Source: Variovorax sp. OK212 (GTDB taxonomy: Bacteria > Pseudomonadota > Gammaproteobacteria > Burkholderiales > Burkholderiaceae_C). From it: 64,000 nt of DNA. The notes under the pieces are model-generated. The model saw nothing but the letters and a program-made list of their open reading frames with translations. It searched no databases and was not told the DNA's origin. Location: NCBI RefSeq assembly GCF_900112425.1, contig NZ_FOLP01000023.1, positions 1 to 64,000 on the forward strand, in the 5' to 3' direction. Positions 1 to 7,183 of the stretch are shown in pieces (within the stretch, counting starts at the first letter, position 1; every line of letters begins with the position of its first letter). Made by a program: the position numbers and the translations under genes.

Positions 1-2
1 TA

Positions 3-116
3 GAGAAGCGTGAACTGCACCGAGACGTTCTGTTCGACGAAACCAAAATACCGAGATACTCTGCGCTTGACAAACTGGCCCGATCAGAGAAGCAGACCTT
101 GACCGCGCGCCGGTAA
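3..116 (+). CDS. C-terminal end of an unrecognised gene (5' end outside window)
   Basis: Frame 3 is open from the window edge and ends at TAA 114-116, giving a 37-residue tail rich in charged residues (it ends LTARR). The other two forward frames are interrupted. I do not recognise the family from this tail. It lies 37 bp upstream of the next gene on the same strand, so the two may be cotranscribed. It could also be a chance open frame, since only 38 codons are visible. Confidence 0.45.
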   Translation, partial: EKRELHRDVLFDETKIPRYSALDKLARSEKQTLTARR

Positions 117-153
117 TGGGTAGCCTCGGATCCACCCCAACGAGGTCTCACAC

Positions 154-552
154 TTGATCGATTCGCCTCATCTACAAGCAGCAAGTCGGGCGCGCGAAGC
201 GCAATGGCGCGAGTACGCCCTGGGTGACCGCCACCTGACAGAATTCGTCGCAGAACACAGTGATGCATTTGACTGCCTCGAATACGATCTTCGGGAGCTC
301 TTCTCGGAAGCGGCGCTCAATGCACTCTTGGCACACGGGGTCACCACGATCGACGCCAATCGCCGTGGTCTCCGAATGGTTTCGTTCGGCTCCGGCGGAG
401 TTCGAGAAGGCGATCTTGCAGATGGCGTGCGGCTTTCCTTGGCGTTTCGCCGCTGGGCGGCTAGGGGCTGGATAGATCTCAATCTCGCCTCTGACGATAG
501 CTCCAGTGAGGCCAAGCTTGTGGGGGTTTGGACGGTTCGTGGACGGCGGTAA
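154..552 (+). CDS. Small hypothetical protein with TTG start
   Basis: A 132-residue soluble protein with no signal peptide or membrane segment; I do not recognise the family. It is acidic and has the alternating hydrophobic/charged pattern of a folded domain (DCLEYDLRELFSEAALNALL). In-frame stop TAG 121-123 limits the start. The only credible start is TTG at 154, preceded by a weak GAGG at 142-145. The gene ends 45 bp before the left inverted repeat of the insertion sequence, so the IS did not interrupt it. It is less GC-rich than later genes in the window, which fits an accessory region. Confidence 0.55.
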   Translation: MIDSPHLQAASRAREAQWREYALGDRHLTEFVAEHSDAFDCLEYDLRELFSEAALNALLAHGVTTIDANRRGLRMVSFGSGGVREGDLADGVRLSLAFRRWAARGWIDLNLASDDSSSEAKLVGVWTVRGRR

Positions 553-597
553 TACAAGCGTGGAGCGTCAGCTTTGGAGCGAATCGAACTTCTGGTC

Positions 598-619
598 TGG
601 GCCGAGGCTGTGTAGAAAC
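598..619 (+). repeat. IS1182 left terminal inverted repeat
   Basis: The outer 16 bases match the reverse complement of 2262-2277 exactly. The next six bases match at four positions. It lies on the 3' side of the transposase, about 130 bp beyond its stop codon. Confidence 0.85.
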
Positions 620-749
620 GTGCGGCGCCGTCATGCGAACGACGACGTGCTGAGATCAACGGACTTCTTTCGGTGCCGAGACGCATCTGAGATCGACTGC
701 GAGGCCTTCACTGCACCTCATGGAGGCGCGAAGGAGCGCCTGAAGAGGC

Positions 750-2195
750 TCATGCCCCCGCTAGCCGCATACCCTTCATCATTTTCGCAATCCCCAATAC
801 GCTCATCACGCGCTTGAGGTTGTAAGCAAGCACGTGAAGACTCATCTCCGTCCCAACGTGAGCCATCGTCTTCATCAGGAAGTGCGTCGAGCCCATCCAG
901 TGTTTCAGCGTTCCAAACACATGCTCGATGGTCGAGCGCCGCAATGTCATCGCATTGGGCTTGCGGTCCAGGCGCTGCTGCATTCGCTCGATCACGCCTT
1001 CGTGCGCCCAACGACGGATGCGTCGGAAGGATGAAGTCGTGCACTGATCCTTCAGCGCGCAACCTGGACAGGCGCTGGACCAGTAGAGACGCAGGTCCAG
1101 GTTGTCCTCCAATCTGCTGAACCGGAAGACGGCTCGCTGCCCGGCAGGGCAACGGTATTCATCGTCTTTCTTGATGTAGACGAAGTCAGCCTTGCCGAAG
1201 CGCCCGTGCGCCTTCGCGTTGGAAGTCATCGGCTTGGGTACGAAGGCAGTGATGCCCGCGTCTTCGCAGGCCTTGATCTCCAGGCTGTTGAAGTAGCCGC
1301 GATCCGCGAAGGCCTGCACCTTGGTCTTGCCCATTGCTTCGCGTGCCGCCACTGCCATCTTGCTCAGCTGAGTTCGGTCATTGCCGATGTTCGTGACCTC
1401 GTGGGCGACGATGAGGTGGTGCTTACCGTCGACCGCCGTCTGGACGTTGTAGCCAACGATGCCTGTGCTCTTGCCGGACTGAAGCATCGAGCGCGCATCG
1501 GGGTCCGTTAACGAGCGCTGCTGGCCCGGTTCACTCTTGAGTTGCGCCTTCGTTTTGTCGAGTTGCCGCATCTGTTCGCGCAGCTTGCCGATCTTCTCCT
1601 GCAGGCGATCCGTCTTGGCTTCGAAGTCGGCGGGCTGAACACGGTCCGCGGTCTCCAGTGCATCGAGATAGCGTTGGATACTTTGCTCGATCTGCTCCTT
1701 GCGTGCGTCGATCTTGCCCGGCGAGAAGTTGCGGTCGCGGCTGTTGACGGCCTTGAACTTGCTGCCGTCGATGGCCACCACGGCTTGCGAGAAGAGCTTC
1801 ATTTGCCGGCACAGCACCATGAAGCTGCGGCACACGTTGCGGATACCCTTTCCGTTGTTGCGGCGGAAATCGGCAATGGTCTTGAAGTCGGGAGTCAGGC
1901 GGCCGGTAAGCCACATGAGTTCGACGTTGCGTTGGGCTTCGCGCTCCAGCCGGCGGCTCGACTGGATGCGATTGAGGTAGCCGTAGATATAGAGCTTGAG
2001 CAGAACCGATGGGTGATAACCAGGGCGGCCAGTGATTGCAGGGTCTGCACCCTCAAAGCCGAGAGCGCCTAGATTCAATTCGTTGACGAACGCATCGACG
2101 ATGCGCACCGGGTTGTCTTCGTCGACATAGTCGTCAAGGCATTCCGGCAACAACGTGACCTGGTGTCGGTCTGCGCCTTCGATGAATCGCTTCAT
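750..2195 (-). CDS. IS1182-family transposase
   Basis: A 481-residue DDE transposase that catalyses cut-and-paste movement of this IS. The N-terminus (FIEGADRHQVTLLPECLDDY) and the motif GRPGYHPSVLLKLYIYGYLN are typical of the family. They are followed by a catalytic-core segment around VVAIDGSKFKAVNSRDRNFS, a coiled-coil-like charged insertion at about residues 170-220, an HHLIVAHEVTNIGNDRTQL strand, and the C-terminal RSTIEHVFGTLKHWMG region. Length is normal for the family and the frame is intact, so it may be active. It begins with ATG at 2195 inside the right inverted repeat and ends at TGA 750. Confidence 0.93.
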   Translation of the reverse strand: MKRFIEGADRHQVTLLPECLDDYVDEDNPVRIVDAFVNELNLGALGFEGADPAITGRPGYHPSVLLKLYIYGYLNRIQSSRRLEREAQRNVELMWLTGRLTPDFKTIADFRRNNGKGIRNVCRSFMVLCRQMKLFSQAVVAIDGSKFKAVNSRDRNFSPGKIDARKEQIEQSIQRYLDALETADRVQPADFEAKTDRLQEKIGKLREQMRQLDKTKAQLKSEPGQQRSLTDPDARSMLQSGKSTGIVGYNVQTAVDGKHHLIVAHEVTNIGNDRTQLSKMAVAAREAMGKTKVQAFADRGYFNSLEIKACEDAGITAFVPKPMTSNAKAHGRFGKADFVYIKKDDEYRCPAGQRAVFRFSRLEDNLDLRLYWSSACPGCALKDQCTTSSFRRIRRWAHEGVIERMQQRLDRKPNAMTLRRSTIEHVFGTLKHWMGSTHFLMKTMAHVGTEMSLHVLAYNLKRVMSVLGIAKMMKGMRLAGA

Positions 2196-2255
2196 GGGCC
2201 ACCTCGCTAGAAACGGGTGACCTCATTTTATTTTTGGACTGGCATTTGGGGAAGG

Positions 2256-2277
2256 GTTTTCACACAGCCTCGGCCCA
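2256..2277 (-). repeat. IS1182 right terminal inverted repeat
   Basis: This is the partner of the repeat at 598-619. It lies about 60 bp upstream of the transposase start, where the transposase promoter should be. The AT-rich stretch at 2222-2236 lies between the two. Confidence 0.85.
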
Positions 2278-2468
2278 AAGCCGCCGGCCGTATACCCGCC
2301 CCAAGCTCACCAACTCGGCAGCATCGTCGAAATTGGCTCAACAACCGTGATCACGCCTGCCCCGCCGCCGATCACAGTTGTCGCGCAAGCCGTTGATTTT
2401 CACAAGCTGGCCGCACAGCATTTGTGCATGCCTACATCCGTGATGACCAACGGTTCTCCGCGGGCTTT

Positions 2469-2765
2469 TTATTGCACATCACTTTCGCTCACGGCAACAC
2501 GCAACGCCTGCACCGTGACGTCGGCCACCTCAATCCGCCGCCGCAATTCCTCATTGACCAGCCCCATCAGCGTGCTGAGCTCCGTGCGACTCGGACAAAG
2601 CTCTTCCGCCTCGCTCCTGTGCTGCGGCTCGATCAATTTTTCAAGGCATGCGTACGCACGCCACACAACGTGCAGGGCGTCGACGTCATCGCAAGCCTGC
2701 AGCGCGAGCGATTCCGCGCTGGCGGCTTCTTCAGAAGATTCGGGGAACGGGGGAACGTGAGCCAT
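2469..2765 (-). CDS. Small hypothetical protein downstream of C4-like RNA
   Basis: A 98-residue acidic soluble protein of unknown function. I chose ATG 2765 because a strong ribosome-binding site (GGAGG, 2773-2777) sits six bases upstream; a longer reading to 2816 would run through structured leader RNA. It is mostly alpha-helical by composition (ALQACDDVDALHVVWRAYAC, then a second helix EELRRRIEVADVTVQALR), with no membrane segment. Small helical proteins of this kind often follow C4-type RNA leaders in proteobacterial accessory DNA, so it may be an antirepressor-like or phage-derived regulator; that is inference. It lies about 190 bp from the IS end. Confidence 0.65.
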   Translation of the reverse strand: MAHVPPFPESSEEAASAESLALQACDDVDALHVVWRAYACLEKLIEPQHRSEAEELCPSRTELSTLMGLVNEELRRRIEVADVTVQALRVAVSESDVQ

Positions 2766-2783
2766 GAATGGCCTCCAAGGGTT

Positions 2784-2801
2784 TCGGTTTTCTGAAACCG
2801 A
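2784..2801 (-). promoter_or_regulatory. Leader hairpin just upstream of the ribosome-binding site
   Basis: A 7-bp perfect stem (TCGGTTT/AAACCGA on the plus strand) with a 4-base loop lies a few bases upstream of the GGAGG of the gene starting at 2765. On the minus-strand RNA it sits between the C4-like element and the ribosome-binding site. It is suitably placed to control ribosome access. Confidence 0.5.
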
Positions 2802-2824
2802 CGCACCCGAGTCCAAGCGGAGGC

Positions 2825-2901
2825 GGCGGCTCGACGAGTTGGACTACCGGGAAACCACTTGCGTGAAACCGGCCGGGCTCGCGCCCGCCCATCGAGCCGC
2901 C
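2825..2901 (-). ncRNA. C4-like antisense RNA element (77 nt)
   Basis: On the minus strand a 10-bp stem (GGCGGCTCGA with TCGAGCCGCC; plus-strand arms 2892-2901 and 2825-2834) closes a 77-nt element. Inside is a hairpin GGGC-GCGA-GCCC and a second stem capped by GCAA. The element carries AGTCCAA (plus strand 2839-2845). This is complementary to TTGGACT in the leader immediately downstream (2810-2816, about 45 nt before the ATG) and to another TTGGACT upstream (2977-2983). The downstream pairing can extend with CCCG/CGGG. Phage P1/P7 C4 RNA is a processed 77-nt antisense RNA with the same plan, repressing translation of a downstream coding region on its own transcript. Assignment is by architecture only. 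Confidence 0.6.
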
Positions 2902-2923
2902 TAAAAGGGAGGCACGAACGACA

Positions 2924-2955
2924 AAGCCGCAGACCTTGCGGGTGACTGCGGCTTG
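2924..2955 (-). promoter_or_regulatory. Strong hairpin upstream of the C4-like element
   Basis: AAGCCGCAG and CTGCGGCTT form a 9-bp perfect stem around a loop of about 13 bases. On the minus strand it precedes the C4-like RNA by about 25 nt. It may be a processing signal, part of the antisense structure, or a terminator for transcription entering from the right. No T-run is obvious on the minus strand apart from TTTGTCG. Confidence 0.4.
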
Positions 2956-3115
2956 CGTCGCAGTGATTTCAGCGGGAGTCCAATCCCGATCACGCCTCTT
3001 TTTGACGTGACGGCCGCAGTATAGCCACGCAGGTGTCCGCTCTCGCAGGGCGCAAATGCCGCCGATGCCCCCGCAAAAAACCCCGAATCCGGAAGCTGGA
3101 ACAATCCGCCCACTT

Positions 3116-4126
3116 ATGGACGGCCTCGACCTCATCAAAACCTTCCGTGAAGTCGCGTTCCGGCGCAGCTTCTCCCGCGCGGCGATTTCGCTGGGCATGT
3201 CGAAAGCCACGGTGAGCCGCTACGTGGCCGAGCTGGAAACCCGCAGCGGGGTGCGCCTGCTGAACCGCTCCACCCGCTCGCTGAGCCTGACCGACGCCGG
3301 CCAGGTGCTGCTGGAGCGCAGCACCGAGCTGGTGGAGATGGCCGAGAACACGCTGAACGACCTGCAGGCCCACGGCTCGCATCCGCGCGGGCGGCTGCGC
3401 ATGAGCGCGCCGCACGGGCTCATTGCGGGCTGGCTGTCGGACGTGATCGCGGAGTTCATCAAGCGCTACCCCGAGGTGTACGTGAGCCTCATGTTCACCA
3501 ACGAGAACCTCGACCTGATCGAGGAAGGCATCGACATCCACCTGACCGGCGGGCGCATCGACGACATGAACCTGATCGTGCGGCGGCTGGTGCAGTTCGA
3601 CATGGTGGTGTGCGCGTCGCCCGGCTACTGGGCGCAGCGCGGCATTCCCCAGGTGCCCGACGACCTGGCCAAGCACGAGGTGCTGAGCTACTCGGCGCAG
3701 CCCACCACGCACCTGCCCTTCGAGACCAACGGCCAGCCGCACGACGTGGCGGTGCACAGCCGCATGGAGGCCAACGACGCGATTGCGCTGATCGAGCTGG
3801 CGCTGCGCGGCGTGGGCGTGGCCTATGTGCCCGAGCCGCTGGCGCAGTCGCACCTGGAACGCGGCGCGCTGGTGCCGGTGCTGCGCGAGCACATGCCGCA
3901 CGAGCACTGGCTGTATGCCGCGTACTCGCAGCGCCGGCACAACAGCGCCGCGATGCGCGCGATGCTCGACTTCCTGGAGCAGTCGATGGGGCCGAACGGC
4001 GAGTTCCCGCAGGTGATGCCCGCCGCCCAGCCGGTGGCGCCGCCTACATGCGCCCTTTCCAGGGAACAAGCCGTCTTTCGAGCCACCGCATCAGCAGGTC
4101 GAACAGATACGCCACCACGCCAATGA
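3116..4126 (+). CDS. LysR-family transcriptional regulator
   Basis: A 336-residue LysR-type regulator. The winged helix-turn-helix is at about residues 1-60 (FSRAAISLGMSKATVSRYVA, then RLLNRSTRSLSLTDAGQ). A periplasmic-binding-like effector domain follows, with the GLIAGWLSDVIAEFIKRYPEV dimer region and a C-terminal SPGYWAQRGIPQVPDDL segment. I start it at ATG 3116 rather than 3056 because the domain begins there. The tail (about 25 residues after FLEQSMG) is unusually long and overlaps the 3' end of the convergent transporter permease by 83 bp. Because it is convergent with the Tau-type transporter rather than divergent, control of that operon is possible but not indicated by layout. Confidence 0.88.
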   Translation: MDGLDLIKTFREVAFRRSFSRAAISLGMSKATVSRYVAELETRSGVRLLNRSTRSLSLTDAGQVLLERSTELVEMAENTLNDLQAHGSHPRGRLRMSAPHGLIAGWLSDVIAEFIKRYPEVYVSLMFTNENLDLIEEGIDIHLTGGRIDDMNLIVRRLVQFDMVVCASPGYWAQRGIPQVPDDLAKHEVLSYSAQPTTHLPFETNGQPHDVAVHSRMEANDAIALIELALRGVGVAYVPEPLAQSHLERGALVPVLREHMPHEHWLYAAYSQRRHNSAAMRAMLDFLEQSMGPNGEFPQVMPAAQPVAPPTCALSREQAVFRATASAGRTDTPPRQ

Positions 4127-4940
4127 CGATGATGCCCATGATGACGATGTCGGTGCGCAGGAAGTTCGACGCGTTCAGCACCATCTGACCCAGCCCCATG
4201 TTGGCCGCAACCATCTCGGCAGCCACGAGCGTGGTCCAGCCGAAGCCGATGGCAATGCGCATGCCCACCAATATGTCGGGCAGGGCCGAAGGCAAGATGA
4301 CGTGGCGAATGACCTGCATGTAGCTCGCGCCCATGGAGTACGCGGCGTTGATCTGCTCCTGCGACGCGCTGCGCATGCCCGAGCGCGCGGCCAGCGCCAG
4401 CGGCGCAAAGCAGCTCAGGAAGATCAGCAGCACCTTGGGCAGCTCGTCGATGCCGAACCAGATGATGATGAGCGGCAGGTACGCCAGCGGCGGCAGCGGC
4501 CGGTAGAACTCCAGCGGCGGGTCGAAGATGCCGCGCCAGAAGCGGCTCATGCCCATGGCAATGCCTACCGGAATGGCCGTGACGCAAGCCAGCAAAAAGG
4601 CCGAGAACACGCGGAACATGCTCGCCAGAAAGTGCTGCCACAGCGGCTTGTCGTTGGCCTGCCCCGTGAGGTATTCGTAGAACTGCTGGAACACGGCCTG
4701 CGGCGTGGGCAGGAACAGCGGCTTGACCCAGCCCATGTTGGTCACGATGAACCACAGCGCCACCAGCGCCACCACGGTGACCACGCTGATGGTCACGCTG
4801 GAGCCTTCGCCCGGCACCTTGAAGGCGCTGGTCTTGAGCTTGGTGCCGGGGGCCGGCGAAGCAGGTGCAGGTGTCGGCGCGGCGGGCTTGGAAGGAGGCG
4901 TCATGACGGCGACGGGCGATGCGATGGTGACGTCAGGCAT
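4044..4940 (-). CDS. tauC: TauC/SsuC-type ABC transporter permease
   Basis: A 298-residue inner-membrane permease of the nitrate/sulfonate/taurine uptake family. A proline/alanine-rich cytoplasmic N-terminus (about 40 residues) is followed by six predicted membrane segments. The coupling motif region is EQINAAYSMGASYMQVIRHV, the EAA-type loop that contacts the ATPase. ATG 4940 is chosen; the start overlaps the end of the ATPase gene by 8 bp, so translation is probably coupled. It is the last gene of the three-gene operon. The exact substrate (taurine, an alkanesulfonate or another small anion) cannot be fixed from sequence, and no tauD or ssuD oxygenase gene is adjacent. Confidence 0.88.
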   Translation of the reverse strand: MPDVTIASPVAVMTPPSKPAAPTPAPASPAPGTKLKTSAFKVPGEGSSVTISVVTVVALVALWFIVTNMGWVKPLFLPTPQAVFQQFYEYLTGQANDKPLWQHFLASMFRVFSAFLLACVTAIPVGIAMGMSRFWRGIFDPPLEFYRPLPPLAYLPLIIIWFGIDELPKVLLIFLSCFAPLALAARSGMRSASQEQINAAYSMGASYMQVIRHVILPSALPDILVGMRIAIGFGWTTLVAAEMVAANMGLGQMVLNASNFLRTDIVIMGIIVIGVVAYLFDLLMRWLERRLVPWKGRM

Positions 4941-5721
4941 GGGCGGCCTCGCGATGGTGAATGATCGACAGCACTTCTTCACGCATGCGGATGAACTCGG
5001 GCTCCGACTTCACCTTGCGCGAATCGCCGTGCGACAGGAACTGCCGCGAGAACGGCACGTTGTCGTACACATGCGAGATGCGCCCCGGGCTCGGGCTCAT
5101 CACGATCAGCCGGGTGGCCAGGAACAGCGCCTCTTCCACCGAGTGGGTGATGAAGAACACCATCTTGTTGGACTTGGACCAGGCCTGCAGAAGAATCTCC
5201 TGCACCTGTTCGCGCGTGAACGCGTCGAGCGCGCCCATGGGTTCGTCCATGAGCAGCACGGCCGGGTCGCTGGCCAGCGCGCGCGCAATGCCCACGCGCT
5301 GCTGCATGCCGCCCGAGAGTTCGTACACCGCGCGGTCGGCGTACTTCTGCAGGCCGACGAGGTTGAGCTTCTCTTCGGCAACGCGGTCGCGCTCGGCCTT
5401 GCCGACGCCGGCCAGCCGCAGGCCGAGCGCCACGTTGTCGCGCACGTTGAGCCAGGGCATGAGCGCGTGCTTCTGGAACACCACGCCGCGGTCGGCACCC
5501 GGGCCGGCCACGGGCTTGCCGTCGAGCAGGATCTCGCCGGTGGAAGGCGGCAGGAAGCCCGCGATGCTGTTGAGCAGCGTGGTCTTGCCGCAGCCCGAGG
5601 CGCCGAGCGCCACGACGAAATCTCCGTCTCGCATGGTGAGGTTCACCGGCGCCAGCGCCTGCAGCGTGCCGCCCTTGACGGCGTAGTTGACCGTCAGGTC
5701 GCGAATGTCGAGCGTGGGCAT
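4933..5721 (-). CDS. tauB: TauB/SsuB-type ABC transporter ATPase
   Basis: A 262-residue cytoplasmic ATPase energising sulfonate-type uptake. Walker A is GASGCGKTT (residues 40-48), the signature is LSGGMQQRVGIARAL, Walker B is VLLMDEPMGALD, and the switch His is in FITHSVEEALFLATR. Length is normal. It lies 13 bp downstream of the binding-protein gene and overlaps the permease gene, so it is the middle gene of a tauABC-like operon. The C-terminal tail (PEFIRMREEVLSIIHHREAAHA) is typical of this branch. Confidence 0.92.
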   Translation of the reverse strand: MPTLDIRDLTVNYAVKGGTLQALAPVNLTMRDGDFVVALGASGCGKTTLLNSIAGFLPPSTGEILLDGKPVAGPGADRGVVFQKHALMPWLNVRDNVALGLRLAGVGKAERDRVAEEKLNLVGLQKYADRAVYELSGGMQQRVGIARALASDPAVLLMDEPMGALDAFTREQVQEILLQAWSKSNKMVFFITHSVEEALFLATRLIVMSPSPGRISHVYDNVPFSRQFLSHGDSRKVKSEPEFIRMREEVLSIIHHREAAHA

Positions 5722-5734
5722 GCGTGGCCCCCGT

Positions 5735-6742
5735 TCACTTGCCCATCGCCTTGTCGACGTAGGCCGTCGTCACGAAGGCGCTGTAGTCGGGCTTGACCTC
5801 CTGCACGCGGCCCTGCTCCTTCAGGAACGCGGCCGTGTTGGCCATGGCCTTTGCCGCGCCGCCGCCCAGCCAGGCCGGCGAGACCTGCTCGGCCATGGTG
5901 GGGAAGGTGTAGAGCGACATGGCGGCCGACACGTCCTTCGGGTCGGCCTTGGTCCACTTGGCCATGGCCTTGGTCTGCGGCGAGTCGGGTGTCCAGCTCT
6001 TGCCGGAGGCCTTGTACTCTTCGTTGGCGCGGTTCAGCGCCTTCACGAAGGCGACCATGAACGGCTCGTTGGCGGCGGCCCACTTGGCGTTGACCACGAT
6101 GCCTTCGAACGTGGGCGCCCCGCGCTTGCCGATGCTGCCCGACGTGGCAATGGTCTTGCCGTTGGCCTTGATCTTGGAGAGCACCGGGTCCCAGATGAAC
6201 GTGGCGTCGATGTCGCCGCGCTCCCAGGCGGCCGCGATTTCCGGCGGGCGCATGTTCATCACGTTCACGCTCTTGGGGTCGACGCCGTCCATCTTCATGC
6301 CGGCCATGAGCTGGTAGTGCGCGGTCGACACGAAGGGCGTGGCCACCTTCTTGCCGGCCAGGTCCTTCATGCTGTTGATGCCCGACGCGTTGCGCGCGAT
6401 CAGTGCCTCGGCGTTGGCGATGTCGGCGGAGATCCAGAACAGCTTGATGTCCTGCCCCTGGCTGGCCGCGGCCGTCAATGGGCTGGAGCCGGTTTCGCCC
6501 ATCTGCACGTCGCCCGAAGCCATTGCGCGGATCACGTCGCCGCCGCCGGAGAACATGCGCCAGTTGATCTTGTAGCCCGTGGCCTTCTCGACCTCGCCGG
6601 ACTCCATCACCAGCCGCAGCGGCACCAGCATGTCCTGGTGGGCGAAGGTGACTTCCTTGGTTTGCGCGAGCGCGGCACCGCCGAGCGTGAATGCCGCCAC
6701 GAGGGCTGCGCACTGGAGGGAAAGACGTCGGTTCATGGTCAT
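5735..6742 (-). CDS. tauA: TauA-type periplasmic substrate-binding protein
   Basis: A 335-residue binding protein for the transporter. The signal peptide is at residues 1 to about 26 (MTMNRRLSLQ then a hydrophobic run ending GGAALAQ). The mature protein has the SsuA/TauA fold, with GDVQMGETGSSPLTAAASQG and the hinge AAWERGDIDATFIWDPVLSK. The tryptophan- and acid-containing IDATFIWDP segment is characteristic of TauA proteins. I start it at ATG 6742 (AGGAG ten bases upstream) rather than at 6814. First gene of the operon; its promoter must lie in the repeat-containing gap to the right. Confidence 0.9.
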   Translation of the reverse strand: MTMNRRLSLQCAALVAAFTLGGAALAQTKEVTFAHQDMLVPLRLVMESGEVEKATGYKINWRMFSGGGDVIRAMASGDVQMGETGSSPLTAAASQGQDIKLFWISADIANAEALIARNASGINSMKDLAGKKVATPFVSTAHYQLMAGMKMDGVDPKSVNVMNMRPPEIAAAWERGDIDATFIWDPVLSKIKANGKTIATSGSIGKRGAPTFEGIVVNAKWAAANEPFMVAFVKALNRANEEYKASGKSWTPDSPQTKAMAKWTKADPKDVSAAMSLYTFPTMAEQVSPAWLGGGAAKAMANTAAFLKEQGRVQEVKPDYSAFVTTAYVDKAMGK

Positions 6743-7050
6743 CGTTTTCTCCTGGAGGTTGAATCTCGGGGGCGACTTTGCACCGATCCCCTCCAGCCAG
6801 GAAGTACCAGCCACCGCATGGCCGTGGAGCCAGTGGATGGGGACTTACCCTCGTTCTGGTGCGTCGCGCACGCGTGAGGTGCGCCGCAAAGTCTCAAGCC
6901 GAGCGAAGCAATGGCCCGACCGGCTCCCCCTCCCCTCTGGCCGCGCCGAGGAGCGGAGCGTTTCGCGGATCAGGGCCCACCCTTGTCCGAGCGCGGCGAG
7001 TTTGGGTGGGACCCCGCGAAACGTGAGCACCGCGGGTTGCCCGCAGCGAA

Positions 7051-7085
7051 GCGGGGGGACGCGGAGGGACGCGGAGGGACGCGGG
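7051..7085. repeat. Tandem 10-bp repeat
   Basis: Three adjacent copies of GCGGRGGGAC start at 7051, 7061 and 7071, with a partial fourth copy at 7081. This is a short minisatellite whose copy number may vary between strains. Confidence 0.75.
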
Positions 7086-7111
7086 CAGTGGGGTCGCCTT
7101 TCTTTTGCCTA

Positions 7112-7137
7112 CTTTTCTTTGGCGAAGCAAAGAAAAG
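7112..7137. terminator. Palindromic repeat element, likely bidirectional terminator
   Basis: A perfect 10-bp stem (CTTTTCTTTG at 7112-7121, CAAAGAAAAG at 7128-7137) with loop GCGAAG. The flanks GGTCGCCTTTCTTTTGCCTA on the left and GTCGCCTGCCGGGGCGAGTC on the right resemble a widely dispersed intergenic repeat of Comamonadaceae genomes, which I recognise from memory. T-rich and A-rich arms would give a hairpin on either strand. It lies downstream of the MocR gene, so it may end that transcript. Confidence 0.6.
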
Positions 7138-7183
7138 CAGGTCGCCTGCCGGGGCGAGTCCCGGCTCCGAAAAGTCAAAAGAT

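Larger units (their letters stand above)
598..2277. mobile_element. IS1182-family insertion sequence
   Basis: The element spans about 1.68 kb and holds one transposase gene. Its ends are perfect 16-bp inverted repeats: TGGGCCGAGGCTGTGT at 598-613 and its reverse complement at 2262-2277. The similarity extends imperfectly about 6 bp further inward. I see no target-site duplication: the left flank ends GGTC and the right flank begins AAGC. That is compatible with an old insertion, a flanking deletion, or slightly misplaced ends. Confidence 0.85.
6743..7183. other. 441-bp intergenic region without a credible gene
   Basis: This gap lies between tauA and the MocR gene, both on the minus strand. 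It holds the tauA leader, a decapeptide-rich but non-homologous set of overlapping open frames, a 10-bp tandem repeat, and a strong hairpin. The low-complexity frames (Arg/Pro/Ser-rich on all strands) look like products of base composition, so I call no gene. Confidence 0.6.

Noticed and set aside
2347..2760. Plus-strand open frame opposite the small gene at 2469-2765
   Set aside because: No ribosome-binding site, Thr/Ser/Arg-rich composition, and it is antisense to a gene with a strong ribosome-binding site.
3056..3115. Upstream start for the first LysR protein
   Set aside because: The extra 20 residues are Pro-rich and precede the normal LysR N-terminus. ATG 3116 fits the family length better.
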